A DNA stretch of 64,000 bases from Bacillus sp. SA1-12 (GCF_000981385.1 NZ_LATZ01000113.1:36392-100391); one strand, 5' to 3'; shown: positions 8,710-17,885, counted from the stretch's first letter. Notes: a model not told the origin generated them from the sequence alone. A program made the numbers and translations.

Positions 8710-11690
8710 AGATTGAAGAACTAATGATATATGGTTATGGAAAGTTTGAGAATCAAAGAATTATATTAGAGGATCCAGAGCTTCAGGTCATTTATGGTGA
8801 AAACGAAGCAGGGAAATCAACGATTATGTCCTTTATTCATAGCATTCTATTTGGATTCCCTTCAAAACTGCAAACCGAAAATCGTTATGAACCAAAAAAT
8901 GGCGCTGCATATGGTGGTTACTTGATTGTAAATTCATTAGACAATATCCGATTAAAAATAGAAAGACGCCCTGGAAAATCTGGTGGGGAACTAAAAATTA
9001 AATCTGAACAGGGGGATATTTTAAATGAAGAGCATTTACAAACATTACTAGGCGGGATCGACAGAGAGACGTATAAGTCCATTTTCTCGTTTGATATACA
9101 CGGGCTTCAACAGGTTCAAAAACTAAATTCAGATCAAATTGGAAAGTTTTTGTTTCTATCAAGCATTTATGGAGCGGATGCCCTATTTGCAGTTGAACAT
9201 TCCCTTATCAGGCAACAAGACACGCTCTATAAGCCTAGCGGAAAAAGACCGTTACTTAATGAGACCCTTTCAAAACTAAAAGAGAGCAATAGCCAATTGC
9301 TGGAGGCAAAACGAAAAAATAATGAGTACCAACATTTATTAGATGAAAAAGATTCTATAGAAAAACAGCTCGATTCATTAGAAGCGGAAAAACAGCGATA
9401 TGTAACAAGGCAAAGAGAGCTTGAAAAACTGCAATCAGTTCTCCCGATGATCAGGGAAAAAGATTGGTGCCTAGAACAATTAAGGCTGCTTCCTGATACA
9501 GAGGGTTTTCCAGAGGATGGGTTAAAAAAGCTGGATCATCTGTTATTGACTCTTCAGCCAATGGAAGCGCAGCTTCATTCCTTACAAAGTAAAATTCAGC
9601 AATATGAAGCTGAGGAGAAGGAGCTTATTGTTAATAAGACATTGCTGCAAATGCTCCCATCTATTCACTCTTTGCGGGAACAGCTTCCATTATATAAGGA
9701 AAAAAACAAAAAAAGACATCAGAAGGAACAAAGTCTTGAACAGCTGCAAAATGAATTAGCTCTTTACAAACAGAGGTTATACCCCCATCTTCAAGATGAA
9801 GAGATGATAAAGATTCCTGCAACAGTCCCGATAAAAGAGGCAATCAAAAAGATAATAACTGAGGACCAGCACTTAAGACAGCGGAAGGAAATGTTAGACA
9901 GACAATTTGATCAAGCCAAGACGTCATTGGAAGAATCTGAATGGAATCTGAGCGAATTCGAAAAGGATGTTTTACCTGATGAGAAAAGAACGTCATTAGA
10001 AAATGAAATTGCTAGAAAAGAAGCGGCGAATCCCTCCCATTTAAAAGCAGAGCATCAGCAAATTCTCTTAAAAATAATACAGAGAAAAGGTGACCATAGG
10101 CAAGAGAAAAAACAGCGCGGCATTCTGCTTGGCAGTTTGTCTATCCTATTATTAATAAGCGCCCTTTATTTTGTCACTCACCAAAACTGGATGGTCGTTA
10201 GTATCCTGATAGGCGGTATGATTATAGCATGCCTGCAATTAAAGCGGATTCTGAAAAAAGAGGATCCTTTGATCATTCATTTAAGGGAGAGACAGCAGGA
10301 GCTTGAAAGGGATTTATCATCACTTGAGGAAAGAGATGGAGACAATCAATCTTTGTCCCAAATGATGAATTTACTTGAAAAGGATAATAAACTAAAGCAG
10401 GCTATTCATCATGAGGAGCTTTTACATAAACAGCATGAAAGAACCTATGATCGTGTTTTAAAGCTTTATGAGGAATGGGAAAAAGATCAATTTCAACATT
10501 CAGAGAGAATTGCTCAATTAGTGCATCAGTTAAAACTAGAGAAACATACATCAGCAGAGGCTTTGTTAGAAGCATTTGAACTTTTGCAGCATATTCAACT
10601 GCTGCTGCTAAAAAAACAACAGGTTCTCTCAGAGCTTAAAGGAATAAAGGAAGAGTTAGAACAATTTGAACAAATAGTAGCAGAAGCACAGGAAGTTTGT
10701 GGCATTAAACAATCTGAGATTGAGGAAGCAGTATATGAGTTAATGAACCTTTCCAGCAAAGAAGCTGATAAAAATAAGAAGCGAATGAAAGTGAAGGATC
10801 GTATATCAGAAACAATTGAAGCGATGAACACACTATCAGAAAAGGTGAGCTTTTTGAGGCAGGAAAAGGAGACGTTAATCACAAAAGTTGGCGTGGCTGA
10901 TGAGGAAGAATTCCGTAAGCTTGCCAAATGCCACCTTGAAAGAGAAGAAATAAATAAGAAACTGCTTTGGATTGAAAAACAGCTGAAAACAGACAAGCAG
11001 ATTGATTTTGAGACAATTCAGATGGATGAATACGAGGATCCTGATGGAAAATTATTTGAGTTAGAAAAAATGATAGAAGCTGTTGTAAAAAATGAAAAGG
11101 CCGCACAGCAAAAATACTCCAATGTAATCATTAAGCTTAAGGAAATGGAACAAAGCGGTATGTATTCACACCTCCGCCATGCATTTGAAAATGAGAAGGC
11201 TATCGTAAGGGAGTTTGCTGAACAGTGGGTGATTCGGGCCCTGGCAAAGGATTTATTAAACCAAACAGTAGAACGGCATCGGAAAACGAAGCTTCCGTCA
11301 TTAATCACCTATATTGAAGCCTATTTTAAGAAACTCACATCGAATAAATATCGGCATGTGTTTTTACCTGAAAATAAGCAATCGTTTATTGTTGAGCGCA
11401 AAGATGGAATAAGCTTTTATGCGGAAGAACTTAGCCAAGCAACTGCCGAACAACTGTATCTATCGATTCGCTTAGCATTGATAAAAGCAATCAATGAACA
11501 AATCCGATTACCCATTATGATTGATGACAGCTTTGTACATTTTGATCATCAACGAACAGCTAATAGCGTAAAGCTTTTACAGGAGCTTAAGCAGGAAAAC
11601 CAAGTCATTTACTTTACCTGTCATCAGCATATGGCGAAATCAGCTTTGTTCCATCATGTTATCAATCTGTCAGAGATACATGCCGGATAA
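8706..11690 (+). CDS. yhaN: YhaN (SbcE), SMC/Rad50-like ATPase partner of YhaO
   Basis: A protein of 994 residues. The N-terminus has a Walker A motif (GENEAGKST, about residues 31-39). Long coiled-coil arms fill the middle, and the C-terminus carries an ABC-type signature region ('ELSQATAEQLYLS') and Walker B ('LPIMIDDSF'). The start is TTG at 8706, overlapping the yhaO stop (TTGA), with GAGGTGAAGAAGG upstream. A hydrophobic pair of segments at about 472-512 interrupts the coiled coil and could form a membrane hairpin, unusual for Rad50-type proteins. Together with YhaO it forms the predicted nuclease-ATPase complex for DNA repair. Confidence 0.93.
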   Translation: MKIEELMIYGYGKFENQRIILEDPELQVIYGENEAGKSTIMSFIHSILFGFPSKLQTENRYEPKNGAAYGGYLIVNSLDNIRLKIERRPGKSGGELKIKSEQGDILNEEHLQTLLGGIDRETYKSIFSFDIHGLQQVQKLNSDQIGKFLFLSSIYGADALFAVEHSLIRQQDTLYKPSGKRPLLNETLSKLKESNSQLLEAKRKNNEYQHLLDEKDSIEKQLDSLEAEKQRYVTRQRELEKLQSVLPMIREKDWCLEQLRLLPDTEGFPEDGLKKLDHLLLTLQPMEAQLHSLQSKIQQYEAEEKELIVNKTLLQMLPSIHSLREQLPLYKEKNKKRHQKEQSLEQLQNELALYKQRLYPHLQDEEMIKIPATVPIKEAIKKIITEDQHLRQRKEMLDRQFDQAKTSLEESEWNLSEFEKDVLPDEKRTSLENEIARKEAANPSHLKAEHQQILLKIIQRKGDHRQEKKQRGILLGSLSILLLISALYFVTHQNWMVVSILIGGMIIACLQLKRILKKEDPLIIHLRERQQELERDLSSLEERDGDNQSLSQMMNLLEKDNKLKQAIHHEELLHKQHERTYDRVLKLYEEWEKDQFQHSERIAQLVHQLKLEKHTSAEALLEAFELLQHIQLLLLKKQQVLSELKGIKEELEQFEQIVAEAQEVCGIKQSEIEEAVYELMNLSSKEADKNKKRMKVKDRISETIEAMNTLSEKVSFLRQEKETLITKVGVADEEEFRKLAKCHLEREEINKKLLWIEKQLKTDKQIDFETIQMDEYEDPDGKLFELEKMIEAVVKNEKAAQQKYSNVIIKLKEMEQSGMYSHLRHAFENEKAIVREFAEQWVIRALAKDLLNQTVERHRKTKLPSLITYIEAYFKKLTSNKYRHVFLPENKQSFIVERKDGISFYAEELSQATAEQLYLSIRLALIKAINEQIRLPIMIDDSFVHFDHQRTANSVKLLQELKQENQVIYFTCHQHMAKSALFHHVINLSEIHAG

Positions 11691-11855
11691 GGAAAGATTT
11701 ATGTGATTTAAAGCTGTAAATTGATTCCTATGCTATACTAAATCATACACAAGTAATAATTTAAAAAGTCTCTTTTTTAAAAAGATTTTTGTTTCTTTAA
11801 AAGCTGTCATGCACATAGTTGATTTTTCCACTATAATGATTGGAGCTTAAGGAGT

Positions 11856-11975
11856 GAGGTTCCTGTGGGAGTAACGAGACAGGGGAGAGACCTGAGCAAG
11901 TCAAGGAGGCTCTCGTGGCCACCTGCCTTAGGAAGAGAGTGCTTGCAACGGAAATCAACAGGCAAATTAAAGCGG
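11856..11975 (+). repeat. Degenerate copy of a dispersed Bacillus intergenic repeat (plus orientation)
   Basis: The stretch has the layout 'gggagtaac..gagacagggg...aggaggctc...ctgcct...gcaacggaaatcaaca'. I recognise this as an interspersed GC-rich element common between genes in Bacillaceae. A related copy lies at 17556-17640, and inverted relatives at 20664-20760 and 38876-38999. It occupies part of the 516-base gap between yhaN and yhaM. A 65-codon open frame here looks accidental. The gap also has a hairpin CAGCCTTT / AAAGGCTG at 12083-12121. Confidence 0.55.
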
Positions 11976-12206
11976 GACGTCATACAAAACATGGTTAATT
12001 ATATGCCTTCATTGGGTAATTCCTTAATAGTCTCACTTTTATTCAAGAGAACACGTAAATGAATAATTAAGCTTGCGAAAAACAGCCTTTAAGAAAAAAG
12101 ATATGCATTTGGCAAAGGCTGATTTGCCGGAAATGCCAAAATCGCGTTAATGATAAAAAGAACTGTACTAAAAGAGAAATTGTTAAAACTGAGAGGAGCT
12201 TTGATT

Positions 12207-13151
12207 ATGGCTAAAGGAATACTCTATTATGATGTTGGGGAGCAAGTGGATGTACATCTGCTTATTAAGTCAGCTACAAAGGGGATTGCCAGCAACGGAA
12301 AGGCATTCCTGACCCTTATTTTACAGGATACATCTGGTGAAATTGAAGCAAAGCTTTGGGACGCTACAGCAGAAGATGAGGCCGCCTATGCTCCCCAAAG
12401 CATTGTGAAAATCTACGGAGATATCCATCATTATCGTGGCCGAAATCAATTAAAGATTCGCAACATTCGTCCTAAGCATGAGGAAGAAACTGTTAATATC
12501 TCTGACTTTTTAGAAACGGCTCCAGTCCCTAAGGATGTCATGAACGATAAAATAACACAATATATTTTTGAAATGAAAAATCCTAAAATTCAACGGATTA
12601 CACGCTATCTCTTAAAAAAGCATGGAACAGCATTTATGGAATATCCGGCTGCAACAAAAAATCATCATGAATTTGTCTCTGGTTTAGCATACCATGTTGT
12701 CTCAATGCTTGATTTAGCCAAATCTATTGCTTCTTTATATCCAAGTCTGGATACTGATTTGCTTTATTCAGGTGTCATCCTTCATGACTTAGGTAAGGTA
12801 ATTGAACTTTCTGGTCCCATTAGCACAACGTACACGGTAGAAGGGAATTTATTAGGTCATATTTCGATCATGGTAAATGAAATTGCAAAAGCTGCTGAGC
12901 ATTTGCAAATTGAAGGAGAAGAAGTAATTGTCCTTCAGCATTTAGTGTTGAGTCACCATGGCAAGGCAGAATGGGGAAGTCCGAAGCCGCCAATGATTAA
13001 GGAGGCGGAAATTCTCCATTATATCGATAACCTTGATGCAAAGATGAACATGCTTGATCGCGCCCTTGAAAGAGTAAAGCCAGGTGAATATACAGAGAGA
13101 GTATTTGCATTAGATAATCGATCGTTTTACAAGCCAACCTTTCATAAATAA
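12207..13151 (+). CDS. yhaM: YhaM, 3'-5' exoribonuclease with OB fold and HD domain
   Basis: A protein of 314 residues from ATG 12207, preceded by GAGGAG; an upstream in-frame ATG at 12150 has no ribosome site and would add 19 residues absent from the family. An N-terminal OB-fold (about 1-110, nucleic-acid binding) is followed by an HD hydrolase domain, with conserved histidines near 'HHEF' and 'LAYHV' and HD at 193-194 (HDLGK). YhaM trims RNA and single-stranded DNA 3' ends with metal ions in B. subtilis. There it follows yhaN closely; here 516 bases intervene, so it probably has its own promoter. Confidence 0.93.
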   Translation: MAKGILYYDVGEQVDVHLLIKSATKGIASNGKAFLTLILQDTSGEIEAKLWDATAEDEAAYAPQSIVKIYGDIHHYRGRNQLKIRNIRPKHEEETVNISDFLETAPVPKDVMNDKITQYIFEMKNPKIQRITRYLLKKHGTAFMEYPAATKNHHEFVSGLAYHVVSMLDLAKSIASLYPSLDTDLLYSGVILHDLGKVIELSGPISTTYTVEGNLLGHISIMVNEIAKAAEHLQIEGEEVIVLQHLVLSHHGKAEWGSPKPPMIKEAEILHYIDNLDAKMNMLDRALERVKPGEYTERVFALDNRSFYKPTFHK

Positions 13152-13256
13152 TTAATTGACACATCTATAGTTGGAATAACAATTGCTTCCCCTGCATAAG
13201 TTTTAATAAAAGGGCTTGTCATATCATTTATACAAGTAATAAAAGGGGGAGCATAT

Positions 13257-13469
13257 ATGCTTTTATTGCCATGGTGGATATATGTATGTATTATCGGGAT
13301 CCTTATTAGTGGTTATATGGCGTTTAAAACTGCTCGGGAAGATAAACAGATTGATCATGAGTTTATCGAGAAGGAAGGGCAAGTATTTATTGAGAGAATC
13401 GAACAAGAGCGCCAAAAAAAACGAGAAACATTGGAACAACAAGTTCAAAATGATCAAACTGCGATCTAA
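13257..13469 (+). CDS. yhaL: YhaL, small membrane-anchored sporulation protein
   Basis: A protein of 70 residues with one N-terminal membrane helix (about 3-23) and then a charged, helical cytoplasmic tail rich in Glu, Lys and Gln. Length, position between yhaM and prsA and the 'PWWIYVCIIGI' start match B. subtilis YhaL, which is annotated as a sporulation protein. AAAAGGGGGAG precedes the ATG. The molecular role is unknown. Confidence 0.88.
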   Translation: MLLLPWWIYVCIIGILISGYMAFKTAREDKQIDHEFIEKEGQVFIERIEQERQKKRETLEQQVQNDQTAI

Positions 13470-13481
13470 ACTGTTTAATGC

Positions 13482-13511
13482 AAAAAAGAGGCTGAATTCA
13501 GCCTCTTTTTT
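13482..13511. terminator. Bidirectional terminator between yhaL and prsA
   Basis: A near-perfect palindrome (AAAAAAGAGGCTGAA / TTCAGCCTCTTTTTT) with A and T runs on either side can stop both the yhaL transcript and the convergent prsA transcript. Confidence 0.9.
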
Positions 13512-13512
13512 A

Positions 13513-14400
13513 TTACTTTTCTTCAGTATTAGCTTCATTTTCTGTATCTGTTTCAGATTCTGCTGTTTTTTCCTTAAATAAATCCTTAAATTCATCATCT
13601 TTCACTTCAACATTTGCATCCTTAATCGCTTTATCTAACGCAGATTGGACTGTGTCAGGTTGCTGGATTTTTTGGCTGCGTACATCTTCCGTTAAGGATT
13701 CCTTCATTTCATCAAAAGGTTTTACAGTTTGGGTAACCTTAATTATATGATAACCGTAATCTGTTTTGATTGGTTCACTTACTTGTCCTTCCTTTAGCTT
13801 AAAGGCTGCATCTTCAAATTCCTTCACCATTTGACCCTTGCCGAACCAGCCTAATTCTCCGCCATTTTGAGCTGAGCCTGTATCTGTTGAATATTCTTTT
13901 GCAAGGTCTTCAAATTTATCGCCTTTTGCAAGCTTATCTTTCACTTCTTTTGCCTTTGCCTCATCTTCTACCAAGATGTGGCTGGCTTTCACTTTGCCCT
14001 TAAGCGTATCGTAGTATGCCTTTAAATCCCCATCTGTCACTTTTACTTCCGCTTCAGCTGCTTTTTTTCTAAGTAAGTCAACTTTGAGAATTTGTTTAAC
14101 AACATCTTCTCCTTGCATTTCAACCATACTTGTAAATTGAGCGCCTAATTGCGCTTTATATTTATCAAACTCAGCTTGAACTTCCTTATCGGAAACTTTA
14201 TATTTTTCGCTTAACACCTTTTCATGAACAAGCTCTGTTAGAACATCTTCACCAAATCGTTCCTTCATTGCTTCGTAAAATTCTTCTTTTGTAATATTAC
14301 CTGCTTTCGTCTCTACAACAGCCTCTGAATTTCCGTTGTTGCAAGCGCTTAAAGCAAAGAGGCTTGTTGCTGCTGCTAGTGCAATTGCTACCTTTTTCAT
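13513..14400 (-). CDS. prsA: PrsA, membrane-anchored foldase (parvulin PPIase lipoprotein)
   Basis: A protein of 295 residues from ATG 14400, with AGGAG 12 bases upstream; the TTG at 14412 abuts the ribosome site and is unlikely. A signal peptide ends in the lipobox LSAC with the lipidated cysteine at residue 20. A parvulin-type PPIase domain in the middle ('KASHILVED' through 'YGYHIIKV') is flanked by helical N- and C-terminal chaperone parts, and the tail is acidic. PrsA sits on the outer face of the membrane and folds exported proteins. A TATAGT -10 with extended TG lies near 14548-14556. PrsA is essential in B. subtilis. Confidence 0.96.
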   Translation of the reverse strand: MKKVAIALAAATSLFALSACNNGNSEAVVETKAGNITKEEFYEAMKERFGEDVLTELVHEKVLSEKYKVSDKEVQAEFDKYKAQLGAQFTSMVEMQGEDVVKQILKVDLLRKKAAEAEVKVTDGDLKAYYDTLKGKVKASHILVEDEAKAKEVKDKLAKGDKFEDLAKEYSTDTGSAQNGGELGWFGKGQMVKEFEDAAFKLKEGQVSEPIKTDYGYHIIKVTQTVKPFDEMKESLTEDVRSQKIQQPDTVQSALDKAIKDANVEVKDDEFKDLFKEKTAESETDTENEANTEEK

Positions 14401-14690
14401 CTTTTGATACAACTCCTAGTCATGATATTTAGATTGTATTCCATTAGAAAAACCTGGCTAAGTGCCAAGTGCAAATGGCGAAAGACGTTTTTAATCTTAT
14501 ACTGCCTCAGATGTAGAATCGCAACCTTCCAAGATAGTACAAGAAATACTATACCATAATGTGACAAATTCAAAAAGTTTTTTCAAGGTTATTCAACATT
14601 TTTAGACGTTACTTTCCGAGAGCAGGGCTGAACCAGCAAAATGAATTTAAAAGGAACTGGGCAAACGTCCAAACAAATAGGAACATTTAT

Positions 14691-14699
14691 CATAGGATA
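14691..14699 (+). promoter_or_regulatory. Possible SigK-type -10 element for the first SscA-like gene
   Basis: CATAGGATA matches the SigK -10 consensus CATANNNTA, and an AC dinucleotide sits 16 bases upstream, as expected for SigK. It lies 37 bases before the start codon. The same nine bases occur 38 bases before the second paralogue (14884-14892), although there without a well-placed AC. Confidence 0.5.
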
Positions 14700-14727
14700 T
14701 TTTGAAAAGATAAAGGAGGTAGTGGAT

Positions 14728-14814
14728 ATGGGTAAAGGATATTCTAACAACTTTGCTTTGATTGTCGTATTATTCATTTTGCTAATTATTATTGGGGCTT
14801 CTTATCTTTATTAA
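14728..14814 (+). CDS. Tiny membrane protein of YjcZ family, SscA-like spore protein (first copy)
   Basis: A protein of 28 residues (MGKGYSNNFALIVVLFILLI and eight more), essentially one membrane helix with a glycine-rich start, behind a strong AAAGGAGGT site. It belongs to the YjcZ/SscA group of very small sporulation proteins. B. subtilis SscA, 28 residues, is needed for spore coat assembly and is expressed late in the mother cell. The position near prsA and the SigK-like -10 support an SscA assignment. It is too short for most gene finders. A second copy follows 107 bases later. Confidence 0.82.
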   Translation: MGKGYSNNFALIVVLFILLIIIGASYLY

Positions 14815-14883
14815 AAGAGGACCGGAAAAAAGATAATTTTCTCATAAATGTGGCAGTTGCCTATTCAAATATAGGCTTTTCAG

Positions 14884-14892
14884 CATAGGATA
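14884..14892 (+). promoter_or_regulatory. Possible SigK-type -10 element for the second SscA-like gene
   Basis: CATAGGATA is identical to the element at 14691-14699 and at almost the same distance (38 bases) from its start codon. The surrounding bases differ, so the conservation is probably functional. Confidence 0.45.
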
Positions 14893-14921
14893 CCGTAAGC
14901 ATATTGAAAGGGGGTGTCATA

Positions 14922-15005
14922 ATGAGCGGAGGATACGCAGGCGGATTCGCTTTGATCGTTGTATTGTTCATTTTGTTAATCATTGTTGGTGCAGCATGGT
15001 TATAA
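14922..15005 (+). CDS. Tiny membrane protein of YjcZ family, SscA-like spore protein (second copy)
   Basis: A protein of 27 residues starting MSGGYAGGFALIVVLFILLI, nearly identical to the first copy in its membrane helix and different in its first nine residues. It has an AAAGGGGG ribosome site. The pair looks like a tandem duplication with the promoter region partly retained. A GC-rich hairpin (GGGGCTG / CAGTCCC, 15016-15044) follows but lacks a clear U-tract. Confidence 0.82.
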   Translation: MSGGYAGGFALIVVLFILLIIVGAAWL

Positions 15006-15167
15006 GATGAGAAATGGGGCTGTCTCACACAAAGGGGCAGTCCCACAACATATATAGGGATTTTAAAATTCCTTATATCATGTTTGCTTAAGGATGCAGA
15101 CCCTTTTGGAAACAGCCGATCATTAATTAAGCTTTATATTGCCATATTAACTCATCTAGCCAGGCAC

Positions 15168-15347
15168 TTAGGTAAACAAGATTTCTATGTATGAAGAAAT
15201 TAACAAAATTGTAATAAGAACATTTATTGTTCTAAATACCTTTGTTTGGCGGTCTTCAGGAATCTCACGTACTAAGCATAAAGCATTTGTAAGCTTGTTT
15301 ATATAAAACAAGATAAAGACTGCAAACAAAATGAAGAAAATTAACAT
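15168..15347 (-). CDS. Small hypothetical membrane protein
   Basis: A protein of 59 residues from ATG 15347, with AGGGGGA upstream. An upstream in-frame ATG at 15368 would overlap the ribosome site. Two hydrophobic segments (about 2-17 and 38-56) are joined by a charged loop containing 'REIPEDRQTKVF'. I do not recognise a named family. It stands alone between the SscA-like genes and yhaI, both on the other strand. The good ribosome site and two-helix pattern support a real gene. Confidence 0.6.
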   Translation of the reverse strand: MLIFFILFAVFILFYINKLTNALCLVREIPEDRQTKVFRTINVLITILLISSYIEILFT

Positions 15348-15675
15348 TTGAGATCCCCCTTCCCTCACTATACATATTAGATTACCAAACTATTTATGAA
15401 AAAGATAGCTTTGAATCTCGGTAAAATGATGAAAATGTAAAAAAGTTACAAATATATCCAACCGTTATAATCAATTAATAACGAGTAAGATGTTAATTTT
15501 TTGTAAATCAAAGACAGTATAATAAAAAGAACAACAGATTGCATCAAATGACTATAAATCTAACTGTTTACGAAAAATGTAAAAATATGCTTTCGTTTTT
15601 CTATTGTAGCTTTCTAATTAACAGGAAATACTATACAATAAAGGTCAAGAATTGTGATTAGAAAGAAGGTAAGGC

Positions 15676-16005
15676 ATGGATTCATTAGAAAAGCGTTTGG
15701 AGACCTTGGAATATTATCAAACGTTGTTATTGCAAATGGTTGAAACCAACCGATTTCCTTTTTATCGCTTAGTCATGGAAAGAGGATTAACGAGAGGGGA
15801 AATAGAGGAACTATATAAAATATGTGATGAGCTTGCTTTTCACCATGAGGAACAAAAAGCGCAAGGATTAGTGATCTTTACAGATCTCCTTACGCAGTTT
15901 GCAGGTCAGTTGAATGAAAAGCTTGAAATTGGCGAAACCGTTCAAGCTATGTCAAAACAGGGCTTGTATCGCTCTTTAATGAATGAATTTCTTGCCCTCA
16001 TGTGA
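15676..16005 (+). CDS. yhaI: YhaI, DUF1878 family protein
   Basis: A soluble helical protein of 109 residues with a Leu/Glu-rich N-terminus ('LEKRLETLEYYQTLL'), matching B. subtilis YhaI in length and in its position next to hpr. The ribosome site is AAGAAGGTAAGG. It converges on hpr with only 19 bases between the stop codons and no terminator visible, so the two transcripts probably overlap at their 3' ends. No biochemical function is known to me. Confidence 0.85.
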   Translation: MDSLEKRLETLEYYQTLLLQMVETNRFPFYRLVMERGLTRGEIEELYKICDELAFHHEEQKAQGLVIFTDLLTQFAGQLNEKLEIGETVQAMSKQGLYRSLMNEFLALM

Positions 16006-16024
16006 ATGATGCATGTATATAATG

Positions 16025-16615
16025 TCAGCTCGAGGATAATAATTGTTCCGTCTTACGTTCTTTTTTTGTAAGGGTTCCATTTTCCTCATAAAATGAATCC
16101 TCAATATTATTAAAGGAGCGTTCAAAAATCTCCATAAAATCATCACCATAAATATTGCGGATGATGCACATCATTTCAATCATTTCAGGAAATTTCCCGT
16201 ACAAATTTTGAAGCGGGAGAGCTCCTTTAAATACAGAGTTCCTATCCGGACTAAAATCCTCTAAAAGCTGTGCAAGAACTTCCTCACCTTGTTTAGTAAG
16301 CTTAATATACGTATTTCGCTTATCATTAACTTTTTTAGAAAACTCTAAATAGCCTCTTTCCTCAAGCTTTTTCGAAAAATTAAATGCAGTAGATACGTGC
16401 ATCACTCCGAATTTAGCAATCTCTGAAATGGAAGCTCCATTTAAATGGTCAGCAATCCAAAGAATATGGTGCTCATTGATATTTAAATCATAGGGCTTGA
16501 TCCACTGCTGCCAATCTTTTTCGATCGTTTTCCATAAAGCTTTACTAAGCTGCGCAACGCGTTGACTAAATAATAAGGCTTCTTTTATTGTATATTCCTT
16601 TTCATTATGCTTCAT
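16025..16615 (-). CDS. hpr: Hpr/ScoC, MarR-family transition-state regulator
   Basis: A protein of 196 residues from ATG 16615; a GTG three bases upstream is also possible, both being served by AGGGG. A winged helix-turn-helix of MarR type covers about residues 25-110 ('ASISEIAKFGVMHVSTAFNF' is the recognition region). A longer C-terminal helical part typical of ScoC follows. In B. subtilis this repressor controls extracellular protease genes, sporulation and peptide transport during the transition to stationary phase. Neighbours yhaI and yhaH are the same as in B. subtilis. Confidence 0.94.
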   Translation of the reverse strand: MKHNEKEYTIKEALLFSQRVAQLSKALWKTIEKDWQQWIKPYDLNINEHHILWIADHLNGASISEIAKFGVMHVSTAFNFSKKLEERGYLEFSKKVNDKRNTYIKLTKQGEEVLAQLLEDFSPDRNSVFKGALPLQNLYGKFPEMIEMMCIIRNIYGDDFMEIFERSFNNIEDSFYEENGTLTKKERKTEQLLSSS

Positions 16616-16750
16616 CACCGGTCACCCCTGTTCTTCCCAAAATGTATTATTCTCTATTATGCCAATAAAATAAAGATTAATAAAGATGTAAATTTACGAA
16701 ATTTTTAAATATTTTCATAATTCCTTATATATCAAGACTTTACGGCATAA

Positions 16751-16788
16751 AAAAAGTGTGTTAGCAAATTTTGTCTTACACACTTTTT
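16751..16788 (-). terminator. Terminator downstream of yhaH
   Basis: Arms AAAAAGTGTG (16751-16760) and CACACTTTTT (16779-16788) are flanked by an A-run that reads as a U-tract on the minus strand. It lies between yhaH and the start of hpr. Confidence 0.75.
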
Positions 16789-16912
16789 ACTTGAAAACAA
16801 AAATATTTAGGTGAACAAATGTTAAACCAAGCTAGGGATAAATTTTATTAATAGACAAGGGATTAGCTAATAAAATGAGTCTTTATGCGGTTTTGAAGCA
16901 GAGGCTCTTGTC

Positions 16913-17269
16913 CTATGCTTGTAACGTTTGTTCAAGTTGCTTTATTTTTTGTTCTACTTCCTCTATTTCCTTTTGCAGATCTTTTTTATGTGGTTCGATT
17001 TCTTGCTGAAATTGATTAATGGTTCTTTTTAGATCATTGGAAACATCTTTTATGACAACAGAGCTTTCTTTAGCTGTTATCATCACTTGATTTTTTAAAG
17101 CAATACTCTCGGACTTCAGCTGATCTAATGTTTCCTGAAGCTTATGACGGTTAAGGTTCAGCTGGCCGCGAAGCTCCTTTCCAGACGAGGGAGCCGTCAG
17201 TAACGTAGCAATTCCTCCAATAATGCCGCCAACAACTAAACCGCATAATAATGATTTGTTATTTGACAT
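16913..17269 (-). CDS. yhaH: YhaH, YtxH-domain protein
   Basis: A protein of 118 residues from ATG 17269, with GGAG nine bases upstream; in-frame starts further up lack a ribosome site. The N-terminal glycine-rich membrane helix ('LLCGLVVGGIIGGIATLLTA') with 'PSSGKELRG' is the YtxH-domain signature. The rest is a long amphipathic coiled coil. YtxH-domain proteins in Bacillus include stress-induced membrane-associated proteins (SigB regulon). Position matches B. subtilis yhaH. The molecular role is unknown. Confidence 0.88.
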   Translation of the reverse strand: MSNNKSLLCGLVVGGIIGGIATLLTAPSSGKELRGQLNLNRHKLQETLDQLKSESIALKNQVMITAKESSVVIKDVSNDLKRTINQFQQEIEPHKKDLQKEIEEVEQKIKQLEQTLQA

Positions 17270-17555
17270 TTTCAGCACTCCAATCATGACTTGTATATGT
17301 AAATTTTCTCCATTAATAAAAAACATCCTTCTTACCAAAGTACCCAAATCTTTCCTCATTAAACATTATACATAGAATAAACGGACCTGGCATAGTTATT
17401 TATATAAGAGTTAAGGGCTTGGTTTATTTCGCAGGGTATTATTAATGGACATGTTTAGGTTTTTAAAAAGGGGTCTGTTAAACTAGCTTTTCTTTTTCAG
17501 CTTCAGTGTGTTCGAATCAGTGTGTGGTAATTAGAACTAATACTTAGATTATTGC

Positions 17556-17640
17556 GGGGAGTAACAGGACAGGGAAGATTCGCTCAGGAGGCTCCAGGAC
17601 TGCCTTTTTAAGATAATTGCAGCACGGAAAACAACAGACT
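17556..17640 (+). repeat. Second degenerate copy of the dispersed Bacillus intergenic repeat
   Basis: It shares with 11856-11975 the ordered blocks GGGGAGTAACAGGACAGGG, CAGGAGGCTC, ACTGCCT and CGGAAAACAACA. The copy is shorter through internal loss. It lies just upstream of a small membrane protein gene within the 424-base yhaH-to-small-gene interval. Confidence 0.5.
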
Positions 17641-17693
17641 AGTTATTGGTCAGCAACTTAGAAAAAAGCATAAAAATTTAAAGGGGGATGAGT

Positions 17694-17885
17694 ATGGCAG
17701 GTGTGATCTTTTTATTTTTTTTAATTAGTTTATTACTATTTATTGGAGCTTTTCATTTTTTGAAACTTCTCCAGCAATCAGCATCTTATCCGCCTAAAAA
17801 GATTGTCAAACAAAAAGTAACTGTTCTTGCTTCAGGAGGGGCAGTAGCATTGTTTATTGGCGTGATCCTGCTTTATTTTCAATAA
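17694..17885 (+). CDS. Small hypothetical two-helix membrane protein
   Basis: A protein of 63 residues from ATG 17694, spaced six bases from AAGGGGG; the ATG at 17688 overlaps that site. Two membrane helices (about 3-23 and 43-62) flank a short basic loop ('PPKKIVKQK'). I do not recognise the family. It is divergent from yhaH and convergent with trpP, and is flanked by repeat elements on both sides. Confidence 0.6.
   Translation: MAGVIFLFFLISLLLFIGAFHFLKLLQQSASYPPKKIVKQKVTVLASGGAVALFIGVILLYFQ

Noticed and set aside
11865..12062. Possible 65-residue protein before yhaM
   Set aside because: It overlaps a recognisable dispersed repeat, has an atypical composition and no family resemblance.
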